49,857 nucleotides of DNA from Solirubrobacteraceae bacterium (GTDB lineage Bacteria > Actinomycetota > Thermoleophilia > Solirubrobacterales > Solirubrobacteraceae), in NCBI GenBank assembly GCA_017744415.1, contig JAGIBJ010000011.1:1-49857 (forward strand), written 5' to 3'. Below are positions 10,811-18,937 of this stretch, piece by piece. Numbering within the stretch: the stretch's first letter is position 1; every line of letters starts with the position of its first letter. The translations under genes and the position numbers were made by a program. The notes below the pieces were generated by a model. It was not told the origin of the DNA, did not search any database, and saw nothing but the letters and a program-made list of their open reading frames with translations.

Positions 10811-11620
10811 ATGATGTCGTCCCGTTCCCGGGTCGCAGCGCTCGCCGCAACGTCCATGCTGCTGCTGTCGTCCCTCGTCCTCGCCGCTCCAGCCTCCGCG
10901 GCGATCTACTTCGCCACCAACTACGCCGGTCTCGGCCTCAAGAGCTGGCAGGGCGTCCACCAGCCGGCGAACACCGAACGCGTGAGCATCGTGAACGGGT
11001 TCGCGGGCATGCCCGGCAAGGTGCTGAAGGCCGAGGTTCGCCCCGGCGACAAGACCTACACCGGCACGTACGTCGCCGAGCGCTCCGAGGTGTACGGCCG
11101 AATGGGCACGAACTACAAGATCCCAACGGGGTACCCGGATCCGGTCGGCTCGACGCGCTGGTACGCGTTCAACATCAACCTCAAGCCCGGCTTCGAGGTG
11201 CCGCCGCACGGCGACACGCGCTGGGTGGAGGTCACCCAGTGGAAGGGCGTGAACGGCAGCGTCCCGCCGATCGGCATCATGGCCCAGTGGGACCGCCTGA
11301 AGCTCAAGGTGCTCCGCTCCGCCGACCAGCCGGTGATCGACATCGGCGGCGCGAACCGCGGCTCGTGGATCCGCTTCTCCATCGGCGTGAAGTGGTCGAC
11401 GGGCAACGACGGTTGGATCCAGGTGTTCCGCGACGGCAAGGAGATCGTGCCGCGATTCTCCACGCCAACGATGCAGATCATCAACGGGATCCCTGACGCC
11501 GTCTACTTCAAGCAGGGCATCTACCGCGGCGCTGGCTTCACCACCACCCACACGGCGTATTTCAGTGACGTCAAGATCGGGTCGTATCGTCCTGAGATCG
11601 ATCTGCCCCTCCTTCGCTGA
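10811..11620 (+). CDS. Secreted polysaccharide lyase paralogue, single domain
   Basis: 269 residues from ATG 10811 (ATG 10814 is also possible). A signal peptide runs to about residue 31 (APASAA). The rest is the same jelly-roll lyase domain as the preceding gene: SWQGVHQP, RSEVYG, STRWYAFN, VTQWKG, GSWIRFSIGVKW and YFKQGIYR. It has no linker or C-terminal domain, so it is the minimal secreted form. The stop is 4 bases before the next start, so the second and third lyases are probably co-transcribed. A TTGACG hexamer at 10691-10696 and TAGGAT at 10721-10726 lie upstream, but their 24-bp spacing is too long for a standard promoter. Confidence 0.75.
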   Translation: MMSSRSRVAALAATSMLLLSSLVLAAPASAAIYFATNYAGLGLKSWQGVHQPANTERVSIVNGFAGMPGKVLKAEVRPGDKTYTGTYVAERSEVYGRMGTNYKIPTGYPDPVGSTRWYAFNINLKPGFEVPPHGDTRWVEVTQWKGVNGSVPPIGIMAQWDRLKLKVLRSADQPVIDIGGANRGSWIRFSIGVKWSTGNDGWIQVFRDGKEIVPRFSTPTMQIINGIPDAVYFKQGIYRGAGFTTTHTAYFSDVKIGSYRPEIDLPLLR

Positions 11621-11624
11621 TCTC

Positions 11625-12944
11625 ATGACCCACCCGCTCTTCACACCCGTCCGGGTGCGCGTCGCTGCGCCGCTCGTCGTCTGCGGCGCGCTGCTCGCGT
11701 CCGCGTCGCCGGCATCTGCCACGCTGCTCTTCAGCCCGAACTACGCGACCAACGGTCTCGGCAGCTGGAGTGGCATCCACCAGCCCGCTGCGGGCGGCCG
11801 CATCTCGCTGGTCAGCGACATCGCCGGCCTGGCCGGGCCCGTGTTGAAGGCCGAGGTGCGCCCGGGCGACAAGACGTACACCGGCAGTTACGTGGCCGAG
11901 CGTGCCGAGGTGATGGGCCGGACGCCCAACGGCGGCATGAACTCCGGCAACCCGTGGCCCGATCCCGCCGGCTCGACGCGCTGGTACCGGCTCCGCCTGA
12001 GCCTGCCCTCGGGTTTCGAGACCCCGTCGGACTCGCGCTGGGTGGAGATGACCCAGTGGAAGGGGCGCGACGGCAGCGTGCCGCCCATCGGCCTCCTCGC
12101 GCAAAAGGGCCGGTTCGTGCTGAAGGTCAAGCGCTCGGACGATCTGGCAGTCGCCGATCTCGGTCCGGTCTCCACGGGCACCTGGGTGACCATCGTGATC
12201 GGCATCAAGTGGTCGGCCGGCTCCGACGGCTGGGTGGAGGCCTACCGCGACGGCCGGACCTACATCCCTCGCACCTCGGCGCCCACGATGGAGACGATCA
12301 ACGGCGCGACCGACCCGATCTACCTCAAGCAGGGCGTCTACCGCGGGTCCGGCTGGAAGTCGACGCACATCGCCTACTTCTCCGACACGCTGATCGGCAC
12401 CACGCGCGCCGATGTCGACAGCTCGGCACCGGCATTGGTGACTCCGCCGGCCACCGGCTCGTCCGGGAGCGGCAGCTCGGCGGGCGGCTCGACGGGCGGC
12501 TCGACCCCCAGCACCTCGAGCCCGGCTCCGACGACCGGCGCTGCAGCTTCGGCCACTGCCGCCCAGGCAACGGCGTCGTCCGTGGTGCCCACCGTCACGA
12601 CCGGCTCGGAGACGGCTGTCGCGCTCTCCGGCGACGAACTCGGATCGACGGCGCGCGACACCGCCACGGCGACCGTACGCCGCCGCAAGAGCGGCCGCCT
12701 ACGGATCCGCATCGACGGCCTGTCTCGCATCGGGACCCCCACGGGCCGCTGCCCCGACAGCGCCCGCCTGCGTCTCGGCTGGCGCGGCCACCGGGCGTAC
12801 CATGTGTCGGTTCCCGTGATCGGCGTGAAGGCGTGCCGCGTGCGCAGCTTCCTGACCGACGCCAAGGTGCCCCAAGGCCGCACGGTCACGATCACGGTCG
12901 TCGGCAAGGGCTACCGCCGGGCGTCGGCGACGTTCAAGGTCTGA
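11625..12944 (+). CDS. Secreted polysaccharide lyase paralogue with Ser/Ala linker and C-terminal domain
   Basis: 439 residues from ATG 11625, chosen because it is followed directly by a signal peptide ending ASPASA; a longer in-frame start inside the previous gene is less likely. The lyase domain spans about 35-262 (SWSGIHQP, RAEVMG, STRWYRLR, MTQWKG, YLKQGVYR). A Gly/Ser/Ala-rich linker replaces the Pro-Thr linker of the first paralogue. The C-terminal domain (about 345-439) has two Cys and ends ASATFKV, comparable to TSTFKL at the end of the first lyase, which suggests a shared accessory domain. Extracellular action on polysaccharide is inferred from the family. Confidence 0.75.
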   Translation: MTHPLFTPVRVRVAAPLVVCGALLASASPASATLLFSPNYATNGLGSWSGIHQPAAGGRISLVSDIAGLAGPVLKAEVRPGDKTYTGSYVAERAEVMGRTPNGGMNSGNPWPDPAGSTRWYRLRLSLPSGFETPSDSRWVEMTQWKGRDGSVPPIGLLAQKGRFVLKVKRSDDLAVADLGPVSTGTWVTIVIGIKWSAGSDGWVEAYRDGRTYIPRTSAPTMETINGATDPIYLKQGVYRGSGWKSTHIAYFSDTLIGTTRADVDSSAPALVTPPATGSSGSGSSAGGSTGGSTPSTSSPAPTTGAAASATAAQATASSVVPTVTTGSETAVALSGDELGSTARDTATATVRRRKSGRLRIRIDGLSRIGTPTGRCPDSARLRLGWRGHRAYHVSVPVIGVKACRVRSFLTDAKVPQGRTVTITVVGKGYRRASATFKV

Positions 12945-12976
12945 GGCGGCGCCCGAGGGGCGTCAGCTGCGCCGCC
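12945..12976. terminator. Possible hairpin between convergent genes
   Basis: GGCGGCGC at 12945-12952 pairs with GCGCCGCC at 12969-12976 across a 16-base loop. It spans the convergent stops of the third lyase and the minus-strand glycosyltransferase, so it could end transcription from both sides. There is no T-run. Confidence 0.4.
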
Positions 12977-13877
12977 GGCGCAGCTTGTGGCCGAGGTCGG
13001 CACGCATCGCGTAGAGCGCCTGCGGGTATTGCACGAACGCGAGCTGCGCCGCACCGACGAGCAGCCACCGCACGCGCCCGGGGGTGGCGCCGTTCTCTCG
13101 CACCCGCGTGAGGCCGCGCGGCCGGTGGCGGGGCCGGAGCCAGCCGGGGTGCAGGTAGGCGGCCCGGGGCCGGTCGGCCTTCGCCTGTGCGTGGCGCATG
13201 TCGCTGACGCCCTGGGCGACGCGCCGCGATTTCGTGAGGAGCGCGCTGGCGGTCGAGCGCGGAGGGTGGGCGATCGAGGCCTCGGGCACGAAGCGCAGCG
13301 GTGCTCCGCGCTGCTGCGCGCGGGTGGTCCACTCGCGGTCGCCGCCGGACTTCAGCGTCTCGTCGAACGGCCCGGCTTGCGCGAACACCTCGCGGGTGCA
13401 GGCGACGTTCGCCGTGACGGCGTAGCCGAAGTTGTCGATGTAGCGCTCTTGGTCGAGGTGGTAGATCACGTCGACCATTGCAGCGAGCGTGGGGGACGGG
13501 CCGAGCGGCATGCGGATCGCTCCCGCCACGACGATCCCCGGCTCGGCCGTGAGCGCCGCGACGATCGCGGTGAGCCAGCCCGGATCGGGTTCGCAATCCG
13601 CGTCGGTGAAGGCGAGGATCGCGCCGCTGCTGGCCCGCACTCCGGCGTTGCGGGCGCCGTACGAGCCCTTGCCACCGTCGTTCACGATCCGGCGTGCGAA
13701 GGGAAACGGCGCAACGATCGGCTCGAGATCGTCGGTGGAGCGGTCGTCGGCGACGATCACCTCCATCCCGCCATCGGGCACCTGCACCGCGGCGAGTGCC
13801 TCGAGGGTCGCCCGCAGGCCGTCGCCGTCGTTGTGGGCGGGAATGATGACGCTGACGCTGGGCGAGGCGGTGGTCAT
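12963..13877 (-). CDS. Family 2 glycosyltransferase
   Basis: 304 residues, ATG at 13877. The GT-A fold is clear: VSVIIPAHNDGDGL at the N-terminus, IVADDRSTDD, the KGSYGARNAGV segment, and the metal-binding TDADCEPD. KSGGDREWTTRA in the middle matches the acceptor-side motif of chain-building GT2 enzymes. It would add a sugar from a nucleotide-sugar donor to a lipid-linked polysaccharide intermediate at the cytoplasmic membrane face. It lies 18 bases after the flippase stop and is probably co-transcribed with it. Donor and acceptor cannot be read from the sequence. Confidence 0.8.
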   Translation of the reverse strand: MTTASPSVSVIIPAHNDGDGLRATLEALAAVQVPDGGMEVIVADDRSTDDLEPIVAPFPFARRIVNDGGKGSYGARNAGVRASSGAILAFTDADCEPDPGWLTAIVAALTAEPGIVVAGAIRMPLGPSPTLAAMVDVIYHLDQERYIDNFGYAVTANVACTREVFAQAGPFDETLKSGGDREWTTRAQQRGAPLRFVPEASIAHPPRSTASALLTKSRRVAQGVSDMRHAQAKADRPRAAYLHPGWLRPRHRPRGLTRVRENGATPGRVRWLLVGAAQLAFVQYPQALYAMRADLGHKLRRRRS

Positions 13878-13895
13878 GACGAGGTGGCCCGCAGG

Positions 13896-15482
13896 TTACG
13901 CGGCGCGGCGGAGCACCGGCAACTTGCGAGCGATGGCCTGCACGATCGGATGCTTGATGCGCAGTCCGAGGGCGAAGAAGGCGATGCCTCCGGCCACGGC
14001 CTGGAGCGGCAGCACGATGAACGGCGACACCGAATCGGGCAGCAGCCACGCGACGGCGAGCTCCGCAGCGGCCATGGCCACCGACACCGTCACGGCCGGC
14101 ACGAGCGGCTGTAGCTGGCTGGGAGAGATGCCGAGCGCGCGAAGCAGCGGCCACGCCATCACCAGGAGGCCCAGGACGGCGTTGACGATCAGTGCGGCGG
14201 CGACGCCGTGCGTTCCCCAGATCACGCCGACGAACACGGCGATCACGGTGAGGACGGTGGTGATCACGCCGCGGCGGAACAACTGGCCGGTGCGATCGAT
14301 CGCGCGGTAGACGGCTCCCGTGGAGGCCGAGAGGGTCTGGGGGAGGGCGGCGAGCGCGAGCAGCGTGAGCACCGGCGACATTCCCGACCAGTTGTCGCCG
14401 TAGAGCACCACGACGGATGCCGGCGCGGTAACGGCCATCGTGACGGCGATCGGCATGGTGATGAACGCCGCCGCCGAGGCGCCTCGGATCCACGCGTCAG
14501 CGACCCGGGCCGGCTCATCGGCGAGGCGGGCGAGCGAGGGGAAGAGCACGCGCCCGAGCACCTGGCTCGTCTGCTTCACCGGCACCATCATCAGGTTGTA
14601 GGAGCGGTTGTACTCACCGAGCGCGGCGGGCTCGGCGGCGCGCCCGAGGACGAGCGTGTCGATGTTGCGCGAGGTCCAGTAGTTGAGGATGTTGAAGCCG
14701 ACGAGCCCGCGGGAGTAGCGCCAGAGGGCCGCGGCCTCCGCGCGATCCGGCTTCATCGTCGGCCGCCAGCCGACGGCAAGCCAGAGCAGGATGCTGCGCA
14801 GCACGATCACGGTGAGCGCGCCGATCACGATCGCGTCGGCGCCGAGCCCGGCGACGGCGAGCACCGGGGTGGTGATGGCACCGGTCAGGAAGGCGGTGGT
14901 CTCGACGGTGGCGAGACGCCGGTAGCTGAAGGTGCGCTCGAGCACGGCGGTCTGCACCGAGCCGCGGGTGAGCGCGAAGCCGGCCGCGACGTAGAGCAGC
15001 AGCCGGAACATGTCGTCGTCGCCGTAGAAGTCGGCCATCGGCTTCGCGATCGCCGCCACGATTGCCGCGACGAGGAGCCCGGCGGCGAGATTCAGCCAGA
15101 AGGCGGTGTTGAGGATCCGTCGCGTCGCCACCTTCGCTTGCACGATCGCGGCCGACAGGCCGATGTCGGTGAACACCTCAGCGAGCGCGATGAGTGCCAG
15201 CGGAACGGCGGCGAGACCGAACTCCTCCGGCACGAGCAGCCGTGCATTGACGATCCCGAACGCGAACTGCCCGAGCTGGATGAGCAGGCGAGAGCTGGCC
15301 ATCCACTTGGCCCCGTCGCGAGCGCCCTGGCCGGCGGAGAGTCCGCGCTCGAAGCGCTCGATGATCGGGTCGTGCCCTTCGGCCTCGGGGGATGCGGGCG
15401 CCAGATCGGCGTGAGTGTGTTCGTCGATGGGAGGGTGGGGGACGAAGGAGCCGCCGGAGACTATCGAGCCGTGGGGCACCAC
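13896..15482 (-). CDS. Wzx-type oligosaccharide flippase
   Basis: 528 residues if started at GTG 15482; a start a little further in is possible, since the first 50 residues are hydrophilic. From about residue 60 there are 12-14 hydrophobic segments, with the family landmarks GAKWMASSRLLIQLGQFAFGIVNARLL-like entry (in pieces), FGLAAVPLALIALAEVFTDIG, YSRGLVGFNILNYWTSRNIDTLVLGR and a GEYNRSYNLMMVPV loop. It belongs to the MATE-like polysaccharide transporter superfamily and would move undecaprenyl-linked repeat units across the membrane. The downstream gene is a GT2. A divergent flippase gene begins about 110 bp upstream. Confidence 0.8.
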   Translation of the reverse strand: MVPHGSIVSGGSFVPHPPIDEHTHADLAPASPEAEGHDPIIERFERGLSAGQGARDGAKWMASSRLLIQLGQFAFGIVNARLLVPEEFGLAAVPLALIALAEVFTDIGLSAAIVQAKVATRRILNTAFWLNLAAGLLVAAIVAAIAKPMADFYGDDDMFRLLLYVAAGFALTRGSVQTAVLERTFSYRRLATVETTAFLTGAITTPVLAVAGLGADAIVIGALTVIVLRSILLWLAVGWRPTMKPDRAEAAALWRYSRGLVGFNILNYWTSRNIDTLVLGRAAEPAALGEYNRSYNLMMVPVKQTSQVLGRVLFPSLARLADEPARVADAWIRGASAAAFITMPIAVTMAVTAPASVVVLYGDNWSGMSPVLTLLALAALPQTLSASTGAVYRAIDRTGQLFRRGVITTVLTVIAVFVGVIWGTHGVAAALIVNAVLGLLVMAWPLLRALGISPSQLQPLVPAVTVSVAMAAAELAVAWLLPDSVSPFIVLPLQAVAGGIAFFALGLRIKHPIVQAIARKLPVLRRAA

Positions 15483-15591
15483 CGGAAGGCCATTTCCGAT
15501 GAACGACGCGCCGTCAGGTGACCGGGGCCAGGCGCGTAGGAGATCGTGTGCGCCCGTGGCCCACCCGATACGTTCCTGCGGTGGGATGCGA

Positions 15592-17172
15592 ATGACCGAG
15601 GCTCATCGCCGCATCAGAGCCGCAGTGATCACCGGCATCGGGCAGCTGCTCGGCCTCACCGGCTCGATCCTCATCGGGGTGCTCGTCGCCGGCAAGCTCC
15701 CGCCGTCGTCGCGCGTCGACGCCTTCTTCGCCGCGAACCAGGTCTACGCGCTGTCGCTCTACGTCGGCCAGGCCGTGCGCATCACGGCCCCCGCGCTGCT
15801 GGTGCGCGCCGGGGTGGAGCCGCGCAAGCTGAAGGTGGCCGTGAGCTGGCTGATGCTCGTCACGGTGCTGGTCTTGGGCGCGGCCGCGGTAGCCGGTCGC
15901 GCCGCCGTTCCGGCGCCCGCCAGGTCTGATTTCACGCGTGATCTGCTCCTGCTCCTTCCGGCCGCCGCGCTTCACGTCGGCGCTGGTGCGGTGGCCGCGC
16001 GCATGGCGGTGTACGGCTCGTTCGCGTGGGCCTCGGCCGCCTACGCCGCCGGCAGCGTCGTCTCGGGTTTCCTGCTGCTCGTCGTGATCGGCGACGACGG
16101 CGCGAGCGCGATCGCCCCATGCCTCCTCGCCGGGGCCGTGGCGATGAGTCTCGTGATGGTCGTCGGCCACTTGCGCGTGATGCCGGGGCGGGCGGGCGAC
16201 GAGCAGCGGGGCCTCGTGGGCGTCGCGCCGGCCGCGACGCTCGTGAGCGCGGCCGAAGGCGTCGACGCTCGCCCTCAGCACGTCGCGGTGGGCGATCCCG
16301 CCCTGGACTCGCTCGCTGGCCACGGCACCGCGACGTTCGCCGCCCAGCGCATCGCCTTCGGTGCCGTGCCGGCGCTCGCGATGCAGGCGCTCATTGCTGC
16401 CGTCACGCTCGCCGCGGGTCATGTGGTGGCGGGCGGCACCGCGCTGCTCAGCTACAGCTTCCTCGCGCTCTTTGCCTTCACCACCGTCGCCATCACCCCG
16501 ATGTCGATCGTCCTCGGCCCCGAACTCGCCGAGCGGTGGGACGGCCACGCCGGCTCGCTGCAGTCGATCATCGGCCGCGCCACGCGGCTGTCGATGGTGG
16601 TCGCGGTGCCGCTCGTCGCCGTCGGCTTCCTCGTCGGGCGCCCGCTCGCCGGCGAGCTGCTCGCCGCGCTCACGCCGGGCGACCTCGACCTCGTCTTCCA
16701 GATGCTCGCGATCCTCTGCCCGTCGCTGCTGCTCACCGCTGCGGCGACCGCCGCGACCGTTGGCATCACGGCCGCCGACCGCCTCGCGACCCTCGCGAAG
16801 GTGCTCGCGGTGATCATCGCGATCCTCGTGCCGGTCACGGTGCTCATGGCCGTCGCGCAGTTCCCGTTGCTCGCGATCGCCGCCGTGGCGTCGGCGTTCG
16901 CGATCGCATTCTCCGTCGCCACGCTCTTCGTCGCGATCGGCAAGGCGGCGTGGCCGTCGGCGGTCGAGATGATCCGCGAGAACGTGCCGGTGGTGCTCCC
17001 GACCCTCGTGCTCGTTGCTCTGTTCGCGCCGGTCGTTCGCGACAACCTCGCCCTCGGCGTCCTGGCCGCGGCGTGGGCGATCGTGCTGCACGGCGGCCTC
17101 ATGTGGCTCGCGCGCCGCGACGCGCTCGAGCTGCTCGTCGGCGCGCTGCGAGCCCGCCGCTCCGTCGCTTAG
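15592..17172 (+). CDS. MurJ/Wzx-like lipid-linked sugar flippase
   Basis: 526 residues from ATG 15592 (ATG 15586 is equally possible; GGTGGG just upstream could be the ribosome site). Starts further upstream would add a hydrophilic, composition-odd stretch. About 12-14 hydrophobic segments are spread over the length, beginning AAVITGIGQLLGLTGSILIG. The overall layout resembles MurJ/MviN more than the other flippases here. It may export a lipid-linked oligosaccharide rather than lipid II, because it sits in an exopolysaccharide region. Its stop overlaps the convergent sigma-factor stop by 4 bases. Confidence 0.65.
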   Translation: MTEAHRRIRAAVITGIGQLLGLTGSILIGVLVAGKLPPSSRVDAFFAANQVYALSLYVGQAVRITAPALLVRAGVEPRKLKVAVSWLMLVTVLVLGAAAVAGRAAVPAPARSDFTRDLLLLLPAAALHVGAGAVAARMAVYGSFAWASAAYAAGSVVSGFLLLVVIGDDGASAIAPCLLAGAVAMSLVMVVGHLRVMPGRAGDEQRGLVGVAPAATLVSAAEGVDARPQHVAVGDPALDSLAGHGTATFAAQRIAFGAVPALAMQALIAAVTLAAGHVVAGGTALLSYSFLALFAFTTVAITPMSIVLGPELAERWDGHAGSLQSIIGRATRLSMVVAVPLVAVGFLVGRPLAGELLAALTPGDLDLVFQMLAILCPSLLLTAAATAATVGITAADRLATLAKVLAVIIAILVPVTVLMAVAQFPLLAIAAVASAFAIAFSVATLFVAIGKAAWPSAVEMIRENVPVVLPTLVLVALFAPVVRDNLALGVLAAAWAIVLHGGLMWLARRDALELLVGALRARRSVA

Positions 17173-17729
17173 GTCTCGTCCGGGTCGACGAGGGCGCGGA
17201 GCCGCCGCACGGCACGGCTCGCGATCTGGTGCACGTTGGCCTCGGTGAGCTCGAGCGCCTCGGCGATCTCCGCGGCGGAGAGGTCGGCACCGTACCGCAT
17301 GGCGAGCACCGTGCGGTCACGGTCGCCGAGGAGCGCGAGCCAGCCCGTGAACGCGTCGGCGGAGAGCGCATCGGCGATCGGATCGGCTTGCGTCGCCAGC
17401 CGCTCGGCGATCAGAGGGTGCTCGTCGAGCGAGGTGGCGTCGCGGTGAGCGCTACGCCGGTAGTGGTCGATCAGCGCATTGCGGGCGATGCTGAGGATCC
17501 ACGTACGCTCCGACGCTTTCGCGGCGTCGTAGCGATTCCAATGGCGCAGGACCCGTTCGAAGGTCGTCGCCGTGAGATCTTCCGCCACTTGACGGCCTAC
17601 CGAATAGGCCAGAAATGCGTAGACGGCGTCGACGTGTTCGCGGTATACCCGCCGTAGCTCTTCGTTGCGATTTGCCGGGCGCACGCCACGTAGGAGTTTG
17701 GCTAAAGATGCGCCACGGTGTGTCGCCAT
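17169..17729 (-). CDS. ECF-type RNA polymerase sigma factor
   Basis: 186 residues, ATG 17729. Region 2 covers about residues 28-92 (VYREHVDAVYAFLAY, VAEDLTATTFERVLRHW, RTWILSIARNALIDHYRR). Region 4 covers about 130-180 (LGDRDRTVLAMRY, LSAAEIAEALELTEANVHQIASRAVRRLRAL). No region 3, so it belongs to the extracytoplasmic-function class. No recognisable zinc-binding anti-sigma gene is adjacent. The divergent secreted-protein gene starts 85 bp away and might be a target. By position it could also control polysaccharide genes; this is inference. Confidence 0.88.
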   Translation of the reverse strand: MATHRGASLAKLLRGVRPANRNEELRRVYREHVDAVYAFLAYSVGRQVAEDLTATTFERVLRHWNRYDAAKASERTWILSIARNALIDHYRRSAHRDATSLDEHPLIAERLATQADPIADALSADAFTGWLALLGDRDRTVLAMRYGADLSAAEIAEALELTEANVHQIASRAVRRLRALVDPDET

Positions 17730-17814
17730 GCAGGCGTTTCACCAGTACTGTGCCCGAAATCGCTGCCGTCTCGGGGCAGCGTCCTCGATCCCTTCCCCTC
17801 TGGACCGTCCACTG

Positions 17815-18930
17815 ATGCACCGCGTGAAACGCCTGGTTCCGTTCGTCCTTGCGGCCTCGACGCTGGGTGGTGTCCCCGCCTCGGCGGGCGCCGCCGAGAG
17901 CCTGAAGCTCGATCTCTCGAGCCCGGCCAACGCCAACACCGATCCGGCGGCCGCGCCGGTGAGCAGCTCCGCCCTCACGGCCGGCGTGAAGTACATCGTC
18001 ACGGTCGACGGCACCGGCTCCATCTGGGAGCCCTCCGCCTTCAACTCCAAGGGTACCTGCGGCATCGCCGAGACCGCCCCGAAGTACCCGTCGCCGGGCA
18101 AGCTCAACTCGGTTGCGGCCTGGGACGCGGCCACGGTCTTCGCCGCGCCGAAGGGCTCCAGCATCGGCCCGTTCGGCACGGCCTGCTCCCCGACCGTCGC
18201 GCTGCCCATGAGTGCGACGTCGTCGACCGCGAGCGGTCGCCACCCGGTCGCCGGCTTCGAGTTCACCGCCGATGCGGCCTACCCGAAGCTGCGCCCAGTG
18301 CCGGTCGGCGGCGTCCGCACCACGCCCCGTGCCGATCACACCTACCAGTGGGAGGTCACCGGCACCGGTGCGCCGCTCCGCTTCCGCTTCGCCGACACGC
18401 CGTCGGCCGACAACTCGGGCGTCCTGAACATCACCGTCGCTTCAGCGACCGAGTGCGCGGCCTCGAACTGCACCGCCAACTCCGCGCCGGCGTTCGACCA
18501 GGTTCCGCCGGCCGGCGGCACCAACGGTGGTAGCGGCGGCACGGGTGGCACCGGTGGCGCCGGTGGCAGCACGCCGACCGCGGCCAAGCAGTCGATCAAG
18601 GTCAAGGGCACCCGCACGTGCAAGAGCAGCCCGACGATCACCGTGCAGGTCTCCGAGCCCGACGGCGTCGACTTCCGCAAGGTGACCTACTACTTCAGCG
18701 GCGTGAAGAAGCGCGTCCTCTACCGCACGACGAAGAAGACCAGCCGCCTGCTCGTGTACACGTCCGGTAAGAAGAAGGGCCAGATCAAGCCTCAGAAATT
18801 CACCGGGCAGTCGATCAAGAAGCAGTACCGTTTGACGCTGCTGATCACGACGACCGCCAACCAGAACGTGACGGTCCGTCGGACGATCCCGGCGTGCACC
18901 AAGTCGAAGAAGACGCGCAGCTTCAGTTAG
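17815..18930 (+). CDS. Secreted protein of unknown function with Gly-rich linker
   Basis: 371 residues from ATG 17815, selected because a signal peptide follows at once (MHRVKR, hydrophobic stretch, ending ASAGAA). Residues 30-235 form a beta-rich domain that I do not recognise. A GGTNGGSGGTGGTGG linker follows. The C-terminal 115 residues form a very basic, Cys-paired domain (KGTRTCKSSP and IPACTKS) similar in style to the C-terminal domains of other surface proteins here. No catalytic motif was seen. It is divergent from the ECF sigma gene and followed 7 bases later by an O-antigen-ligase-like gene, so the two may be co-transcribed. Confidence 0.7.
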   Translation: MHRVKRLVPFVLAASTLGGVPASAGAAESLKLDLSSPANANTDPAAAPVSSSALTAGVKYIVTVDGTGSIWEPSAFNSKGTCGIAETAPKYPSPGKLNSVAAWDAATVFAAPKGSSIGPFGTACSPTVALPMSATSSTASGRHPVAGFEFTADAAYPKLRPVPVGGVRTTPRADHTYQWEVTGTGAPLRFRFADTPSADNSGVLNITVASATECAASNCTANSAPAFDQVPPAGGTNGGSGGTGGTGGAGGSTPTAAKQSIKVKGTRTCKSSPTITVQVSEPDGVDFRKVTYYFSGVKKRVLYRTTKKTSRLLVYTSGKKKGQIKPQKFTGQSIKKQYRLTLLITTTANQNVTVRRTIPACTKSKKTRSFS

Positions 18931-18937
18931 CCAACTC

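Noticed and set aside
12987..15521. Long plus-strand open frames opposite the glycosyltransferase and flippase genes
   Set aside because: They are Arg/Glu/Asp/His-rich shadows of minus-strand genes that have clear family motifs.
15514..17091. 525-residue minus-strand open frame opposite the flippase
   Set aside because: Highly charged, Arg/His/Glu-rich composition typical of the shadow of a membrane protein gene in a high-GC genome.
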